From Jiangella ureilytica (GTDB taxonomy: Bacteria; Actinomycetota; Actinomycetes; Jiangellales; Jiangellaceae): a stretch of 59,938 nucleotides of DNA. Location: NCBI RefSeq assembly GCF_004348545.1, contig NZ_SMKL01000038.1, positions 1 to 59,938 on the forward strand, written 5' to 3'. A program made the position numbers and the translations under genes. Every line of letters starts with the position of its first letter. Position 1 is the first letter of the stretch. Below the pieces are notes generated by a model, which saw only the letters and a list, made by a program, of their open reading frames with translations, was not told where the DNA came from and searched no databases. Shown here in pieces: positions 17,221 through 25,437 of this stretch.

Positions 17221-17852
17221 GGTCCGGTGTTCACGAGCCGCTCGACCGCGGCCTCGATCTCGCTGGCCTCGAGCGGCCCGCGGAGCACCTCGACCGACCC
17301 GTCGGCCGACACGAGTCCGAGGTCGTACTGCTGGGTGACCCCGAACCTGCTGTAGACGTCGCCGTCGCGGTCGTCGATGTGCGCGATGCCGCCGACACCG
17401 GTGTCGGCGACGAAGTCCTCCATGGCGTTCAGGTCGCCGGACAGCCCGGCCACGCCGACGAAGACGACGTCGCCCTCGTGCTGCGTCGCGAGGTCGGCGA
17501 TGAGCGGCGCCTCGCGCCGGCACACCGGGCACCACGGCGCCCAGAACCAGAGCACGGCGGGCCGCCCGGCCAGGCTCGCACCCTCGAACGTGCCGCCGTC
17601 GACGGTGGGAGCGGTGAAGTCCAGCTCCTCAGGCACGACGACCGTCGCGGTGTGCGTCGGTGTCGGCGACGCCGTCGGCGACGGTGGCTCCGCAGGCATC
17701 GAGGGTGGCGCCGAAGGCATCGACGGCGGCGCCGAGGGCGACGACGGCGCCGCCGAGGACGGCGACGGCGCCGCCTCCGGCTCGTCCGTCTCCGCCGCAC
17801 CGCACCCGGTCAGCAGGACGACGACGGCGAGCAGGCCGGCGCGGGCGCCCAT
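17217..17852 (-). CDS. TlpA/thioredoxin-like lipoprotein
   Basis: A 211-residue exported redoxin. A lipobox (VVVLLTGCG, Cys near 17) is followed by a 50-residue Pro/Ser-rich linker with SMPSAPPSMP repeats, then a TlpA-like domain with active site WAPWCPVCRREAP (CxxC) and the cis-Pro region near FGVTQQYDLGLVS. It should be reduced by the CcdA-like protein encoded immediately downstream. Its ATG shares one base with the stop of the phosphorylase gene (TGATG). The client protein is unknown; Cys-containing secreted products of the same operon are candidates. Confidence 0.82.
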   Translation of the reverse strand: MGARAGLLAVVVLLTGCGAAETDEPEAAPSPSSAAPSSPSAPPSMPSAPPSMPAEPPSPTASPTPTHTATVVVPEELDFTAPTVDGGTFEGASLAGRPAVLWFWAPWCPVCRREAPLIADLATQHEGDVVFVGVAGLSGDLNAMEDFVADTGVGGIAHIDDRDGDVYSRFGVTQQYDLGLVSADGSVEVLRGPLEASEIEAAVERLVNTGP

Positions 17853-18610
17853 CAGCGCACCGCCAGGCCGGCGACGGCGGCGAACAGCAGGGCGCGCATG
17901 CGGTCCACGTGGGAGCGGAACACCTCGAGGACCTCCTCCTGGCCGACCGGCGCCACGTCGGGGTCGCCGTCGAGGCCGGTGTCGTAGTCGGTGACGAGGG
18001 CGATGCCACCGAAGTCGAGTCCGGCCTCGCGGGCGAGCGCGGCCTCGGGGTACTGGGTCATGTTGACGACGTGCCAGCCGGCCTGACGGTGCCACGCCGA
18101 CTCGGCGCGGGTCGAGAAGCGCGGCCCGTTGATCACCACGACGGTGCCGCCGTCGTGCGCCGTCACACCGGTGGACCGGGCGGCGTCGAGCAGCGCGCGT
18201 CGCACCCGCGGCGCGTACGGGTCGGCGAGCGAGATGTGCTGCGGGCCATCGGCGAAGCTGTCGTGGAAGGTGTCGGCCCGGCCCCAGGTCCGATCGACGA
18301 GCTGATCGACGACGACCACCTCACCGGGGCGGATCTCCGGACGCAGGGACCCGGCCGCGAACGGCGCCACCAGGGTGTGCACCCCGAGCCGGCGCATCGC
18401 GTCGACGTTGGCGCGGTAGTTCACCCGGTGCGGCGGCAGCTCGTGGTGCGGGCCGTGCCGGGGCAGGAACGCGACGCCGACGCCATCGACGACGGCGACG
18501 GTGACCGGCGCGGACGGCGGCCCCCACGCGGTGTCGACCTGCACCGTTTCGGCATCGTCCAGGAGCGTGTAGAGGCCGGAGCCGCCGAAGATCCCGACGT
18601 CTGGTGTCAT
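17852..18610 (-). CDS. MTAP/PNP-family nucleoside phosphorylase
   Basis: Phosphorolysis of S-methyl-5'-thioadenosine or a 6-oxopurine nucleoside. The 252-residue protein has GIFGGSGLYTLL at the N terminus, PRHGPHHELPPHRVNYRANVDAMRRLGV (phosphate/ribose site), GPRFSTRAESAW and VVNMTQYPEAALAREAG, followed by TDYD. This is the MtnP layout. The NMT followed by YPEAALARE, rather than VPE, suggests that 6-oxopurine nucleosides may be used. It sits inside an operon with a SAM methyltransferase and two glycosyltransferases, overlapping both neighbours by 1-4 bases, which suggests recycling of a nucleoside by-product of that pathway. Confidence 0.82.
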   Translation of the reverse strand: MTPDVGIFGGSGLYTLLDDAETVQVDTAWGPPSAPVTVAVVDGVGVAFLPRHGPHHELPPHRVNYRANVDAMRRLGVHTLVAPFAAGSLRPEIRPGEVVVVDQLVDRTWGRADTFHDSFADGPQHISLADPYAPRVRRALLDAARSTGVTAHDGGTVVVINGPRFSTRAESAWHRQAGWHVVNMTQYPEAALAREAGLDFGGIALVTDYDTGLDGDPDVAPVGQEEVLEVFRSHVDRMRALLFAAVAGLAVR

Positions 18611-19275
18611 TGCTGTTCCCCTCGGATCAGGCGACGAGTCTCGGTGAGCCGTCGCTGCATGTCCAGTACCGCCCGCGCCGTCCCGCCGACCGTGCCGGTG
18701 ACCTTGCTCTTCCCGGTGCGCGGACGGTACGGAACCGGCCGCTCGGCGATGCGCCAGCGGGCCCGTCCGGCGCGCAGCACCATCTCCAGCGGCCAGCCCG
18801 ACCGGCGGTCCACCAGGCCCAGGGCGAGCAGCGCGTCGCGCCGGGCCGCCCGCATGGGCCCGATGTCGGTGACGCGGGCGCCGGTGTACGCGGCCACCCG
18901 GCGGGCCAGGTAGCGGTTGGCCAGCCGAGCATGCGGCGCCATGGACCGCCCGCGCCGGGCGCCGAGCACCAGGTCGGCCTCGTCCGCGACGATCGGACCC
19001 GACACGAGCGGCAGGTCCCGCGGGTCGAGCGAGGCGTCGCAGTCCATGAAGCACACGACCTCCGACGTCGCGGCCGTCAGGCCGGCGAAGCAGGCGGCAC
19101 CGAACCCGCGCCTGGGCTCGGTGACGACGACCGCCCCGAGTCCGGCCGCCACGTCGGCGGATCCGTCGGCGGATCCGTTGTCGACGACCACCGGGCGATA
19201 GCCGGCGGGCATCCGGCCCAGCACCCACGGGATGGCGGCGGCCTCGTCCAGCACCGGGAGCACGACGTCGATCAC
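18607..19275 (-). CDS. Family 2 glycosyltransferase
   Basis: A 222-residue GT-A glycosyltransferase. VIDVVLPVLDEAAAIPWVLGRMP is the N-terminal nucleotide-binding strand, VVVDNGSADGSADVA the second, and CFMDCDASLDP holds the metal-binding acidic cluster (DxD-like). There are no C-terminal membrane helices. The donor is probably a nucleotide sugar; the acceptor is unknown and could be a polyprenyl phosphate. GTG 19275 overlaps the upstream stop as GTGA. Part of the 22091-to-16330 operon. Confidence 0.82.
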   Translation of the reverse strand: MIDVVLPVLDEAAAIPWVLGRMPAGYRPVVVDNGSADGSADVAAGLGAVVVTEPRRGFGAACFAGLTAATSEVVCFMDCDASLDPRDLPLVSGPIVADEADLVLGARRGRSMAPHARLANRYLARRVAAYTGARVTDIGPMRAARRDALLALGLVDRRSGWPLEMVLRAGRARWRIAERPVPYRPRTGKSKVTGTVGGTARAVLDMQRRLTETRRLIRGEQQ

Positions 19276-19862
19276 GCCACCACCCGGCCCAGCCGGGCGA
19301 ACCAGCGCCCGGCCGCCACGTGCCAGCCCGCCAGCCGCAGTCCGGCCGCGGCGGCGATGCGGACCAGGTCGTCGGCCGACACCCACGCCCACGGGAACCA
19401 GCCGCTGATCTCGTCGCCACGTTCCAGCCGGGCCTCGCCGCACCGGGTGACGGAGCCGGGCGGCGCGACCTCGACCACGGCGCTCCCGTCTCCGGCCAGC
19501 AGCCGGGCGACCCGGCGCAGCAGCTGCGCCGGTGCACCGCCGATGCCGACGTTGCCGTCGAGCAGCAGGACGCTCTGCCAACGCCCCTCGGCCGGCAGGG
19601 CGTCGAAGACCGATCGTCGTAGCGCCGTGGCGCCGCGGGCCTGCGCCTGGTCGACGGCGTGCACCGACGCGTCGACGCCGAGGGCGGGCACGCCGAGCTC
19701 GGCCAGCGCGACGACGAGCCGGCCCGGACCGCAGCCCAGGTCGAGGACCGGCCCGCGCAGCGATGCCAGCAGCGTCCGCTCGGCCGCGGTGGCCGGAGCG
19801 GTCCAGTCGGCGACGGCGAGCGGCTGCGCCGACCCGTCGCGGCCGCGCATCAACACCGTCAT
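19272..19862 (-). CDS. Class I SAM-dependent methyltransferase
   Basis: A 196-residue Rossmann methyltransferase. Motif I is PVLDLGCGPGRLVVALAE (about 38-55). The acidic loop VDASVHAVDQA follows, and motif post-I reads SVLLLDGNVGIGG. The substrate is unknown. It lies between the membrane protein and the GT2 gene, overlapping both by 4 bases. ATG 19862 follows GAGGAGAGCG. The MTAP-like gene two positions downstream fits a SAM-consuming operon. Confidence 0.8.
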   Translation of the reverse strand: MTVLMRGRDGSAQPLAVADWTAPATAAERTLLASLRGPVLDLGCGPGRLVVALAELGVPALGVDASVHAVDQAQARGATALRRSVFDALPAEGRWQSVLLLDGNVGIGGAPAQLLRRVARLLAGDGSAVVEVAPPGSVTRCGEARLERGDEISGWFPWAWVSADDLVRIAAAAGLRLAGWHVAAGRWFARLGRVVA

Positions 19863-20281
19863 CGCGCTCTCCTCGCCCGCACCACGACGACCACGCCGAC
19901 GGCCAGCCAGACCCCGGCCAGCACCAGCAGCAGGTTGCGGCCGTAGTCCAGCGGCAGCGCGCTCGGCACCGACGGCGACCGGCCCCAGCCACGCACGACC
20001 GGCCAGAACAGCAGCGTCAGCAGCGCGCTCAGGGCGAGCCCGAGCCGCACCGGCAGCCGCGCGACGTCCGGCAGCCACCGGGTCGCCAGCGCGACGGCCA
20101 CGACGGCCGGCGCCAGCAGCGCGTCGTGCACGATGCCGGACCCGGCCAGCCAGACGGCGAGGTCGGCCGGCCGGGTGTCGGCACGGTCCACCCAGGCCCC
20201 GGCGAGGCCGTAGCCGACGATGCCCGCCCCGGCCACCAGGCAGGTCCAGAAGAACGGCCCCGACGGCGACCGCTGCGTCAT
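19859..20281 (-). CDS. Small integral membrane protein, unknown function
   Basis: A 140-residue protein with four predicted membrane helices (FFWTCLVAGAGIVGYGLAGAWV, ALLAPAVVAVALATRWL, LGLALSALLTLLFWPVV, LLLVLAGVWLAVGVVVVV). No catalytic motif is visible. Overlaps of 4 bases on both sides place it firmly in the operon, next to the molybdenum oxidoreductase. It could anchor that enzyme or another complex member; this is inference. Confidence 0.65.
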   Translation of the reverse strand: MTQRSPSGPFFWTCLVAGAGIVGYGLAGAWVDRADTRPADLAVWLAGSGIVHDALLAPAVVAVALATRWLPDVARLPVRLGLALSALLTLLFWPVVRGWGRSPSVPSALPLDYGRNLLLVLAGVWLAVGVVVVVRARRAR

Positions 20282-21453
20282 GCGCGACTCACCACCAGCT
20301 CGTGCACCCACTTCGTCTGCAGCACGCCGGCCCGGTTCGGCCCGATGAGCCGGCACGGGTAGCCGTGGTCGAGGTCGAGCCGCTCGCCGTTCAGGGCGAC
20401 GGCCAGCAGGGTGTCGGGGTCGCGGACCTGCAGGTGGTTCAGCTCCGACGTCCGGTAGCGCCCCCTGGCCTGCAACGACTCCACCCGAACGGTGACGCCG
20501 TCGTCCGGGTCGACGCCCGCGGCGGCCAGCAGGCCGGCCACCGATACGCCCCGCCACCGGGCCGACGCGCTCCAGCCCTCGACGCAGGCGATCGGCAGCT
20601 CGGCCTCGCGACGGGCCATCCGGTCGAGGTCGCTCGTGGTGAGCTCGACCGGCCGCGCGACGTCGCCGGTGACCCTCAGACGGAAGCCCGGGTCCTCCGC
20701 GGCGTCGACGACGCCGGCCTGCACGGCGCTGCGGTTCACCGGCACACCCTGCGGCCCGATGTCCGGACGGCGCTGCGCGAACAGCGTCAGCGACCGCAGC
20801 GGGGCCACCGTCTGGCCGGCGGTGGTGACCGTGACGACCCCGGCAGCGACGGCCACGGCGCCGAGGAAGCCGCGCCGGCCCAGCCCACCGGGCTCCGCCG
20901 CCACCGCGGGCGCTCCCGCACCGCCGCGCCGCAGTGCCGCCCGGGCCACTGCCGCCTTCGCGCCGAGGTGCGCGACCACAGCGCCGATCGTGATCCAGGC
21001 GACCCAGTAGTGGGCGGCCGGGAAGAAGAAGTCCCATGGGTACCAGCGCGACACGTTCGCCACCCCTGAGAAGAGCAGGAACACCGCGCCACACACCAGC
21101 GGCACCAGCATCAGCCGCTCGGCGGCCTGGGCGGCGCCGGTCACCGGCGGCCAGCGGAACAGCCGCGGATACACCGACCACAGCTTCGCCAGCAGCAGCG
21201 GCACGGTGGCGAAGCCCGTCGCGACGTGCAGCCCTTGGGTGACCCGGTACAGCGACACGGGCCGCGGCGGGATCGGCAGCCAGCCCACGGGGTGCTGCTG
21301 CAGATGCGAGTAGAGGCCGGTCAGGAAGCACACCAGGAAACAGGCGCCGAGCGCGATGCCCAGGATCGCCGCGGTCCGGGCGTCGTGCGCCGGCCGCCGC
21401 AACGCCTCGTCGCGTGCCGTGGCCACGGCACGCAGCGGGCGCGGTGGGTTCAC
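20278..21453 (-). CDS. Membrane-bound molybdopterin-dependent oxidoreductase (sulfite-oxidase fold)
   Basis: A 391-residue fusion. The N-terminal 170 residues hold about four helices with His residues (GLYSHLQQHP, GLHVATGF, AAHYWVAWITIGAVVAHLG), like a cytochrome b561-type membrane part. A TAT-like linker RRGFLGAVAVAAGVVTV follows near 190. The C-terminal half is an oxidoreductase molybdopterin-binding domain with IACVEGWSASARWRGV, whose Cys is the expected molybdenum ligand, and GYPCRLIGPNRAGVLQTKWV. Electrons may pass between quinone and a periplasmic substrate. GTG 21453 overlaps the upstream stop. The substrate is unknown. Confidence 0.8.
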   Translation of the reverse strand: MNPPRPLRAVATARDEALRRPAHDARTAAILGIALGACFLVCFLTGLYSHLQQHPVGWLPIPPRPVSLYRVTQGLHVATGFATVPLLLAKLWSVYPRLFRWPPVTGAAQAAERLMLVPLVCGAVFLLFSGVANVSRWYPWDFFFPAAHYWVAWITIGAVVAHLGAKAAVARAALRRGGAGAPAVAAEPGGLGRRGFLGAVAVAAGVVTVTTAGQTVAPLRSLTLFAQRRPDIGPQGVPVNRSAVQAGVVDAAEDPGFRLRVTGDVARPVELTTSDLDRMARREAELPIACVEGWSASARWRGVSVAGLLAAAGVDPDDGVTVRVESLQARGRYRTSELNHLQVRDPDTLLAVALNGERLDLDHGYPCRLIGPNRAGVLQTKWVHELVVSRA

Positions 21454-22091
21454 AGCGCCGCCCCGGCGAGCAGCGACCGGACGACGGCGGCGGTCCGCGT
21501 GTCCGGCGCCGCGGCCGCGACGGCGACCGCGTCGGCCGCCGTGTCGATGTCGCGCAGGACGGGCAGTAGGGTCACCGCCAGCCCCAGCGAGCGCAGCCGG
21601 TCGGCCTGCCGCGCCCCGGTGTGCGCGGTGCTCATGGGCACGCCGTCGAAGGTGCCGCGCCACCACCGGCGCAGGCCGAGCGCCCACCAGCCGCCGTCCT
21701 CGGCCGGCCCGAGCAGCGCCGTGCGCGGGCCGCCGCCGACGAGCCGGCCCAGGGCATCGTCCAGCAACGACGGCGTCACCTGCGGCGTGTCCATCCCGAT
21801 CTGCAGGCCGGGCCCGCCGGCCCGCCGCCAGGCCGCCGCGAGCCGGGCGCCGAGCGTCCCCCGGACCTGCGGGACGACCTCGAACCCGGCGGGCAGCCAG
21901 GGACCGGGCTTGCCGTCGAGGGCGACGACGCGCCGGTCGGCACCACAGCGGGCGACGGCGTCCAGGGTGTCGGCGAGGGCCGCCTCGGCGACCCGCGCGG
22001 CCTCGACGGGGTCCAGCGGCGGGCAGAGCCGGGTCTTGACGCGGCCGGGAACCGGCTCCTTCACGACCACGAGCACGTGGGTGGATGTCAC
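21450..22091 (-). CDS. DUF2064/TIGR04282-type glycosyltransferase-like protein
   Basis: A 213-residue GT-A-like nucleotidyl/glycosyl transferase. VLVVVKEPVPGRVKTRLCPPLDPVEAA is the family's signature N terminus, with the KxR loop as in CofC/MobA-like nucleotidyltransferases. The acidic metal site is LQIGMDTPQVT, and LLGPAEDGGWWALGL follows. Some family members act in arsenosugar synthesis, but no ArsM or radical-SAM partner is here. It is the first gene of the leftward operon, 113 bases from the divergent response regulator. Confidence 0.8.
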   Translation of the reverse strand: MTSTHVLVVVKEPVPGRVKTRLCPPLDPVEAARVAEAALADTLDAVARCGADRRVVALDGKPGPWLPAGFEVVPQVRGTLGARLAAAWRRAGGPGLQIGMDTPQVTPSLLDDALGRLVGGGPRTALLGPAEDGGWWALGLRRWWRGTFDGVPMSTAHTGARQADRLRSLGLAVTLLPVLRDIDTAADAVAVAAAAPDTRTAAVVRSLLAGAAL

Positions 22092-22204
22092 GCTTCCGAC
22101 CGTAGGGACGACCGGCGGTCATGATTCTTACAAAGCGCGAAACTCTGCCACCGTACCCGTGCGACCTGGGGCGAAGCGGTCACCGGCAGTGGCATGGTGG
22201 AGCC
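22092..22204. promoter_or_regulatory. Divergent promoter region of the paired operons
   Basis: 113 bases separate the leftward DUF2064-to-ccdA operon and the rightward response-regulator operon. The region is locally AT-richer (ATGATTCTTACAAAG at about 22120-22134). Two-component regulators often control such shared regions, so this is the natural target of the adjacent response regulator. I see no clear direct repeat. Confidence 0.4.
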
Positions 22205-22906
22205 ATGGATCCCGGACCGGGCCAGCGCGTGCTGGTGGTGGACGACGACCCGGCGCTGTCGGAGGTGGTCGGCCGGTACCTGCGCCGCGACGGCTTCGAG
22301 GTCGACTACGCCTCCGACGGCACCGCCGGACTGGCGAAGGCGCTCGACACCCTGCCCGACCTCATCGTGCTCGACCTCATGCTGCCCGGACTCGACGGTC
22401 TCGAGGTGTGCCGGCGGCTGCGCCTCGTCGCACCGATCCCCGTCGTCATGCTGACCGCGCTCGGCGAGGAGAGCGACCGCATCGCCGGCCTCGAGATCGG
22501 CGCCGACGACTACGTGACCAAGCCGTTCTCGCCCCGCGAGCTGTCCGCCCGGGTCAAGGCCGTGCTGCGGCGGGCCGCGACCGGCGGCGTCACCCCGTCG
22601 GCAACGGCGCGGCGGCTGACCGGCGCGAGCTGCGAGGTCGACCTGGTCGCCCACCAGGTGCGCCGCGACGGCGAGCTCGTGGCCCTCACCACCAAGGAGT
22701 TCGATCTGCTCGTGCACTTCATGACCAATCCGGGCCGGGCCTACCGGCGCGAGGAACTGCTCGAGGCGGTGTGGGGCTGGCGCTTCGGCGACACCTCCAC
22801 CGTCACCGTCCACCTGCGGCGGCTGCGGGAGAAGATCGAGGACGACGCGTCCGCGCCGCGGCACCTGCTCACCGTCCGCGGCGTCGGCTACCGGTTCGAG
22901 CCATGA
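22205..22906 (+). CDS. OmpR-family response regulator
   Basis: A 233-residue receiver plus winged-helix regulator. The acidic pocket is VVDDDP (Asp13-15), the phosphoacceptor is Asp57 in IVLDLMLPG, and the conserved Lys is in YVTKPFSP. The C-terminal winged helix reads LTTKEFDLLVHFMTNPGRAYRREELLEAVWGW...DTSTVTVHLRRLREKIE. ATG 22205 follows GGTGGAGCC. The kinase gene overlaps its stop as ATGA. Located between the two operons, it probably controls them. Confidence 0.93.
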   Translation: MDPGPGQRVLVVDDDPALSEVVGRYLRRDGFEVDYASDGTAGLAKALDTLPDLIVLDLMLPGLDGLEVCRRLRLVAPIPVVMLTALGEESDRIAGLEIGADDYVTKPFSPRELSARVKAVLRRAATGGVTPSATARRLTGASCEVDLVAHQVRRDGELVALTTKEFDLLVHFMTNPGRAYRREELLEAVWGWRFGDTSTVTVHLRRLREKIEDDASAPRHLLTVRGVGYRFEP

Positions 22907-24099
22907 CCCGGCAGGTCACCACCGTCTCCGTACTGGCCACCGGCCTGGTCGCGGCCGGGATCATCGCCGTCGCGGGCGGCATCCCGGCTCGCGACCTCGT
23001 GGTCCTGGTGGCGGTGACGGCGCTCGCCTCGGGGGTGGCGGTCCTGGCCGGCGCCACGGTGCTGCGCCGGTTCCGCGGCCGGCCGGTGCGCGCCCAGGCG
23101 CTCGTGGTCGCGGTCTCGTCACTGCTGGTGACGGTGGCCGGCGTCGTCGCCGCGGCGCTGGCGATGTTCATCTCCACTCACGACCTCATCGCGCTGTTCA
23201 TCGTCGTCGCGGTGGCGACGGCCATGGCGGTCGGCGCGGCGCTGCAGCTCGGCGACGACATCGGCGCCGCGACCTTGCAGGTCGGGCACCTGGCCCGCAC
23301 CATGGTCGATGGCGGCGACGGCCCGGGGCGCGTCACCGGGCCGGGTGAGCTGGCCACCCTGGCCGCCGAGCTCGCCGACGTGTCCGCCCGGCTGGACGAG
23401 TCGCGACGGCGTGAGCGGGCGCTCGAGGCGTCGCGGCGCGAGCTCATCGCCTGGGTGTCGCACGACCTGCGCAGCCCGCTCGCGACGATCCGGGCGATGG
23501 CGGAGGCGCTCGACGACGAGGTCGCCGACGACACCGCCACCGTCAGGCGCTACCACCGGCAGATCCGCGGCGACGCCGAACGGCTGACGGCTCTGGTCGA
23601 CGACCTGTTCGAGCTGTCCCGGATCAACAGCGGCACCGTGCGGCTGGGACCGGAGCTGGTGTCGATCGGCGATGCCGTCGCCGAGTCGCTGGCGGGCGCC
23701 GCTTCGCACGCCTCGGTCAGGGGCGTGCGGCTGGTCGAGGAGCTCGACGATCTGCCGATCGCCGAGGTGTCGGCCCGTGAGTTCTCCCGCGCGCTGAACA
23801 ACCTGCTCGACAACGCGATCCGGCACACCCCGGCCGGCGGCCGGGTCGTGGTGCGATCGGGTCACGACGAGAGCGGCGCCGTGCTCCAGATCATCGACGA
23901 GTGCGGGGGCATACCGGAACCGGACCTCGACCGCGTCTTCGACGTCGCCTTCCGCGGCGACGCCGCCCGCGGCCGCGACGACGGCGGCGGCGGGCTCGGG
24001 CTGGCGATCGCGCGCGGCCTGGTCGAGGCGCACGCCGGCTCCGTCGAGGTCGCCAACCACGAGCACGGCTGCCGGTTCACCGTCCGGCTCCCGGCGTGA
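22903..24099 (+). CDS. Sensor histidine kinase
   Basis: A 398-residue membrane kinase. Four hydrophobic segments occupy residues 1-115 with very short loops, so it likely senses within or near the membrane. The DHp helix has H187 in LIAWVSHDLRSPLATIRAMAEAL. The ATPase domain has the N box (ALNNLLDNAIRHTP), a G1 box that reads IIDECGGIPE and a G2 box GGGGLGLAIARGLV. It is coupled to its regulator by ATGA. The next gene starts in a GTGA overlap. Confidence 0.9.
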   Translation: MTRQVTTVSVLATGLVAAGIIAVAGGIPARDLVVLVAVTALASGVAVLAGATVLRRFRGRPVRAQALVVAVSSLLVTVAGVVAAALAMFISTHDLIALFIVVAVATAMAVGAALQLGDDIGAATLQVGHLARTMVDGGDGPGRVTGPGELATLAAELADVSARLDESRRRERALEASRRELIAWVSHDLRSPLATIRAMAEALDDEVADDTATVRRYHRQIRGDAERLTALVDDLFELSRINSGTVRLGPELVSIGDAVAESLAGAASHASVRGVRLVEELDDLPIAEVSAREFSRALNNLLDNAIRHTPAGGRVVVRSGHDESGAVLQIIDECGGIPEPDLDRVFDVAFRGDAARGRDDGGGGLGLAIARGLVEAHAGSVEVANHEHGCRFTVRLPA

Positions 24100-25421
24100 C
24101 GTCGCTCGCCGAGCGCGAACGCCCGGCCACCACTCGCGCCACGGGCCGCCGCGCCGTCGTCGTGGCCCTGGGTGCCTGGGCGCTGATCCTCATCGTGGCC
24201 CGGGTCTGGGGGCTCTCCCGGCCGGACCAGCCGGACCTGCACCTGGATGCCATCCCGTTCTACGGTCGCTGGGATCCGGTCGCTACCTGGCGACTGCTGC
24301 CGCCGGTGCTGGTGGGCGCCGCGACCGTGGTGCTGCTGCCGTCGATCGCCGCGCGGTGGCCGTGGCGGCGGGTGCTCGTCGCGACGGCCGCGCTGGCGAT
24401 CGGGTGGAGCCTCGTGCTCGCCGCGGTCGACGGCGCCGGCGGGTTCGCCGACATCGGGCGCGAGTACGGCCGGCACATCGGTCTGGTCGACGATCGCGGC
24501 GGGCCGGCGGCGTTCCTGCGCAGCTACGTCGAGCACCAGGACGCCGTCCCCGTCCACCTGCAGGCGCATCCGCCGGGCCTCGTGCTGACGCTGTGGGCGT
24601 CCGCGCGTGCGGGACTGTCCGGGCCCGGGTGGGAGACCGCGCTGGCCATGGCCGGCGTCGCCGCAGCGGCGGTCGCGGCACTCGTGGTCGCGCGCGACGT
24701 GGTGTCCGAGCGGTTCGCCCGCCGGGCCGCACCGTTCGTCGTGCTGGTGCCGGCGGCCGTCTGGCACACCAACGCCGACGTCGTGTTCGGCGGGATCGCG
24801 CTGACCGGAGTCGCCCTGGTCGTGCTCGCCACGGGACGCGTCGATCGCCGGCGGTGGCCGCTGGCCGCCTGCGGTGGCGCCGTGTTCGGGCTCTCGCTCC
24901 TGTTCACCTACGGCGTCGCGCTCCTCGCCGTCCCGATCGCGGCCGTCGCGTTGTGGCGGCGTCGTCCCGCGACGCTCGTGGTGGCGGCCGCGGCCGGCGC
25001 CGTCGTCGTCGCCCTGCCGCTGCTCTGGGGGTTCTGGTGGATCGACGGCCTCGCGGCGACGCGCGTCCAGTACTACGCCGGCGTGGGCGCCGTCCGGCCG
25101 TACGAGTACTTCCTGCTGGCCAATCTGGCGGTGTTCGCGCTGGCGGTGGGCCCCGCGACGGCGGCCGGACTGGCCCGGCTCGCCCGTCTGCGGGATCGGC
25201 GGGCGTGGCAGGTCGTCGGCTCCGGGCTCGCGGTCGTGCTGCTCGCGGATCTGTCCGGGCTGTCGTCGGCCGAGACGGAGCGGATCTGGCAGCCGTTCAT
25301 GCCGCTGGTCCTGCTGGCCGGCGCCGCCCTGGTGTCGTCGCCGCAGGACGCCCGGCGCTGGCTCGCGCTGCAGGTCACCATCGCCGTCGTCCTGCAGGCC
25401 GCACTGCGCTCCCCGTGGTGA
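24096..25421 (+). CDS. Polytopic membrane protein, GT-C glycosyltransferase-like
   Basis: A 441-residue protein with about ten to twelve helices. The first large loop contains acidic and His residues (DQPDLHLDAIPFYGRWD and GLVDDRGGPAAFLRSYVEHQDAVPVHLQAHPPGL), like the catalytic loop of polyprenyl-phosphate-sugar-dependent GT-C enzymes. I cannot assign a specific family. GTG 24096 overlaps the kinase stop. It precedes the epimerase gene by 16 bases, so it may transfer the sugar that pathway makes. Confidence 0.65.
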   Translation: MTSLAERERPATTRATGRRAVVVALGAWALILIVARVWGLSRPDQPDLHLDAIPFYGRWDPVATWRLLPPVLVGAATVVLLPSIAARWPWRRVLVATAALAIGWSLVLAAVDGAGGFADIGREYGRHIGLVDDRGGPAAFLRSYVEHQDAVPVHLQAHPPGLVLTLWASARAGLSGPGWETALAMAGVAAAAVAALVVARDVVSERFARRAAPFVVLVPAAVWHTNADVVFGGIALTGVALVVLATGRVDRRRWPLAACGGAVFGLSLLFTYGVALLAVPIAAVALWRRRPATLVVAAAAGAVVVALPLLWGFWWIDGLAATRVQYYAGVGAVRPYEYFLLANLAVFALAVGPATAAGLARLARLRDRRAWQVVGSGLAVVLLADLSGLSSAETERIWQPFMPLVLLAGAALVSSPQDARRWLALQVTIAVVLQAALRSPW

Positions 25422-25437
25422 GATCGAAGGAGATGTG

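Noticed and set aside
17660-18913. 417-residue plus-strand frame in the leftward operon
   Set aside because: Antisense to the TlpA-like, phosphorylase and GT2 genes, all with clear motifs and overlapping starts.
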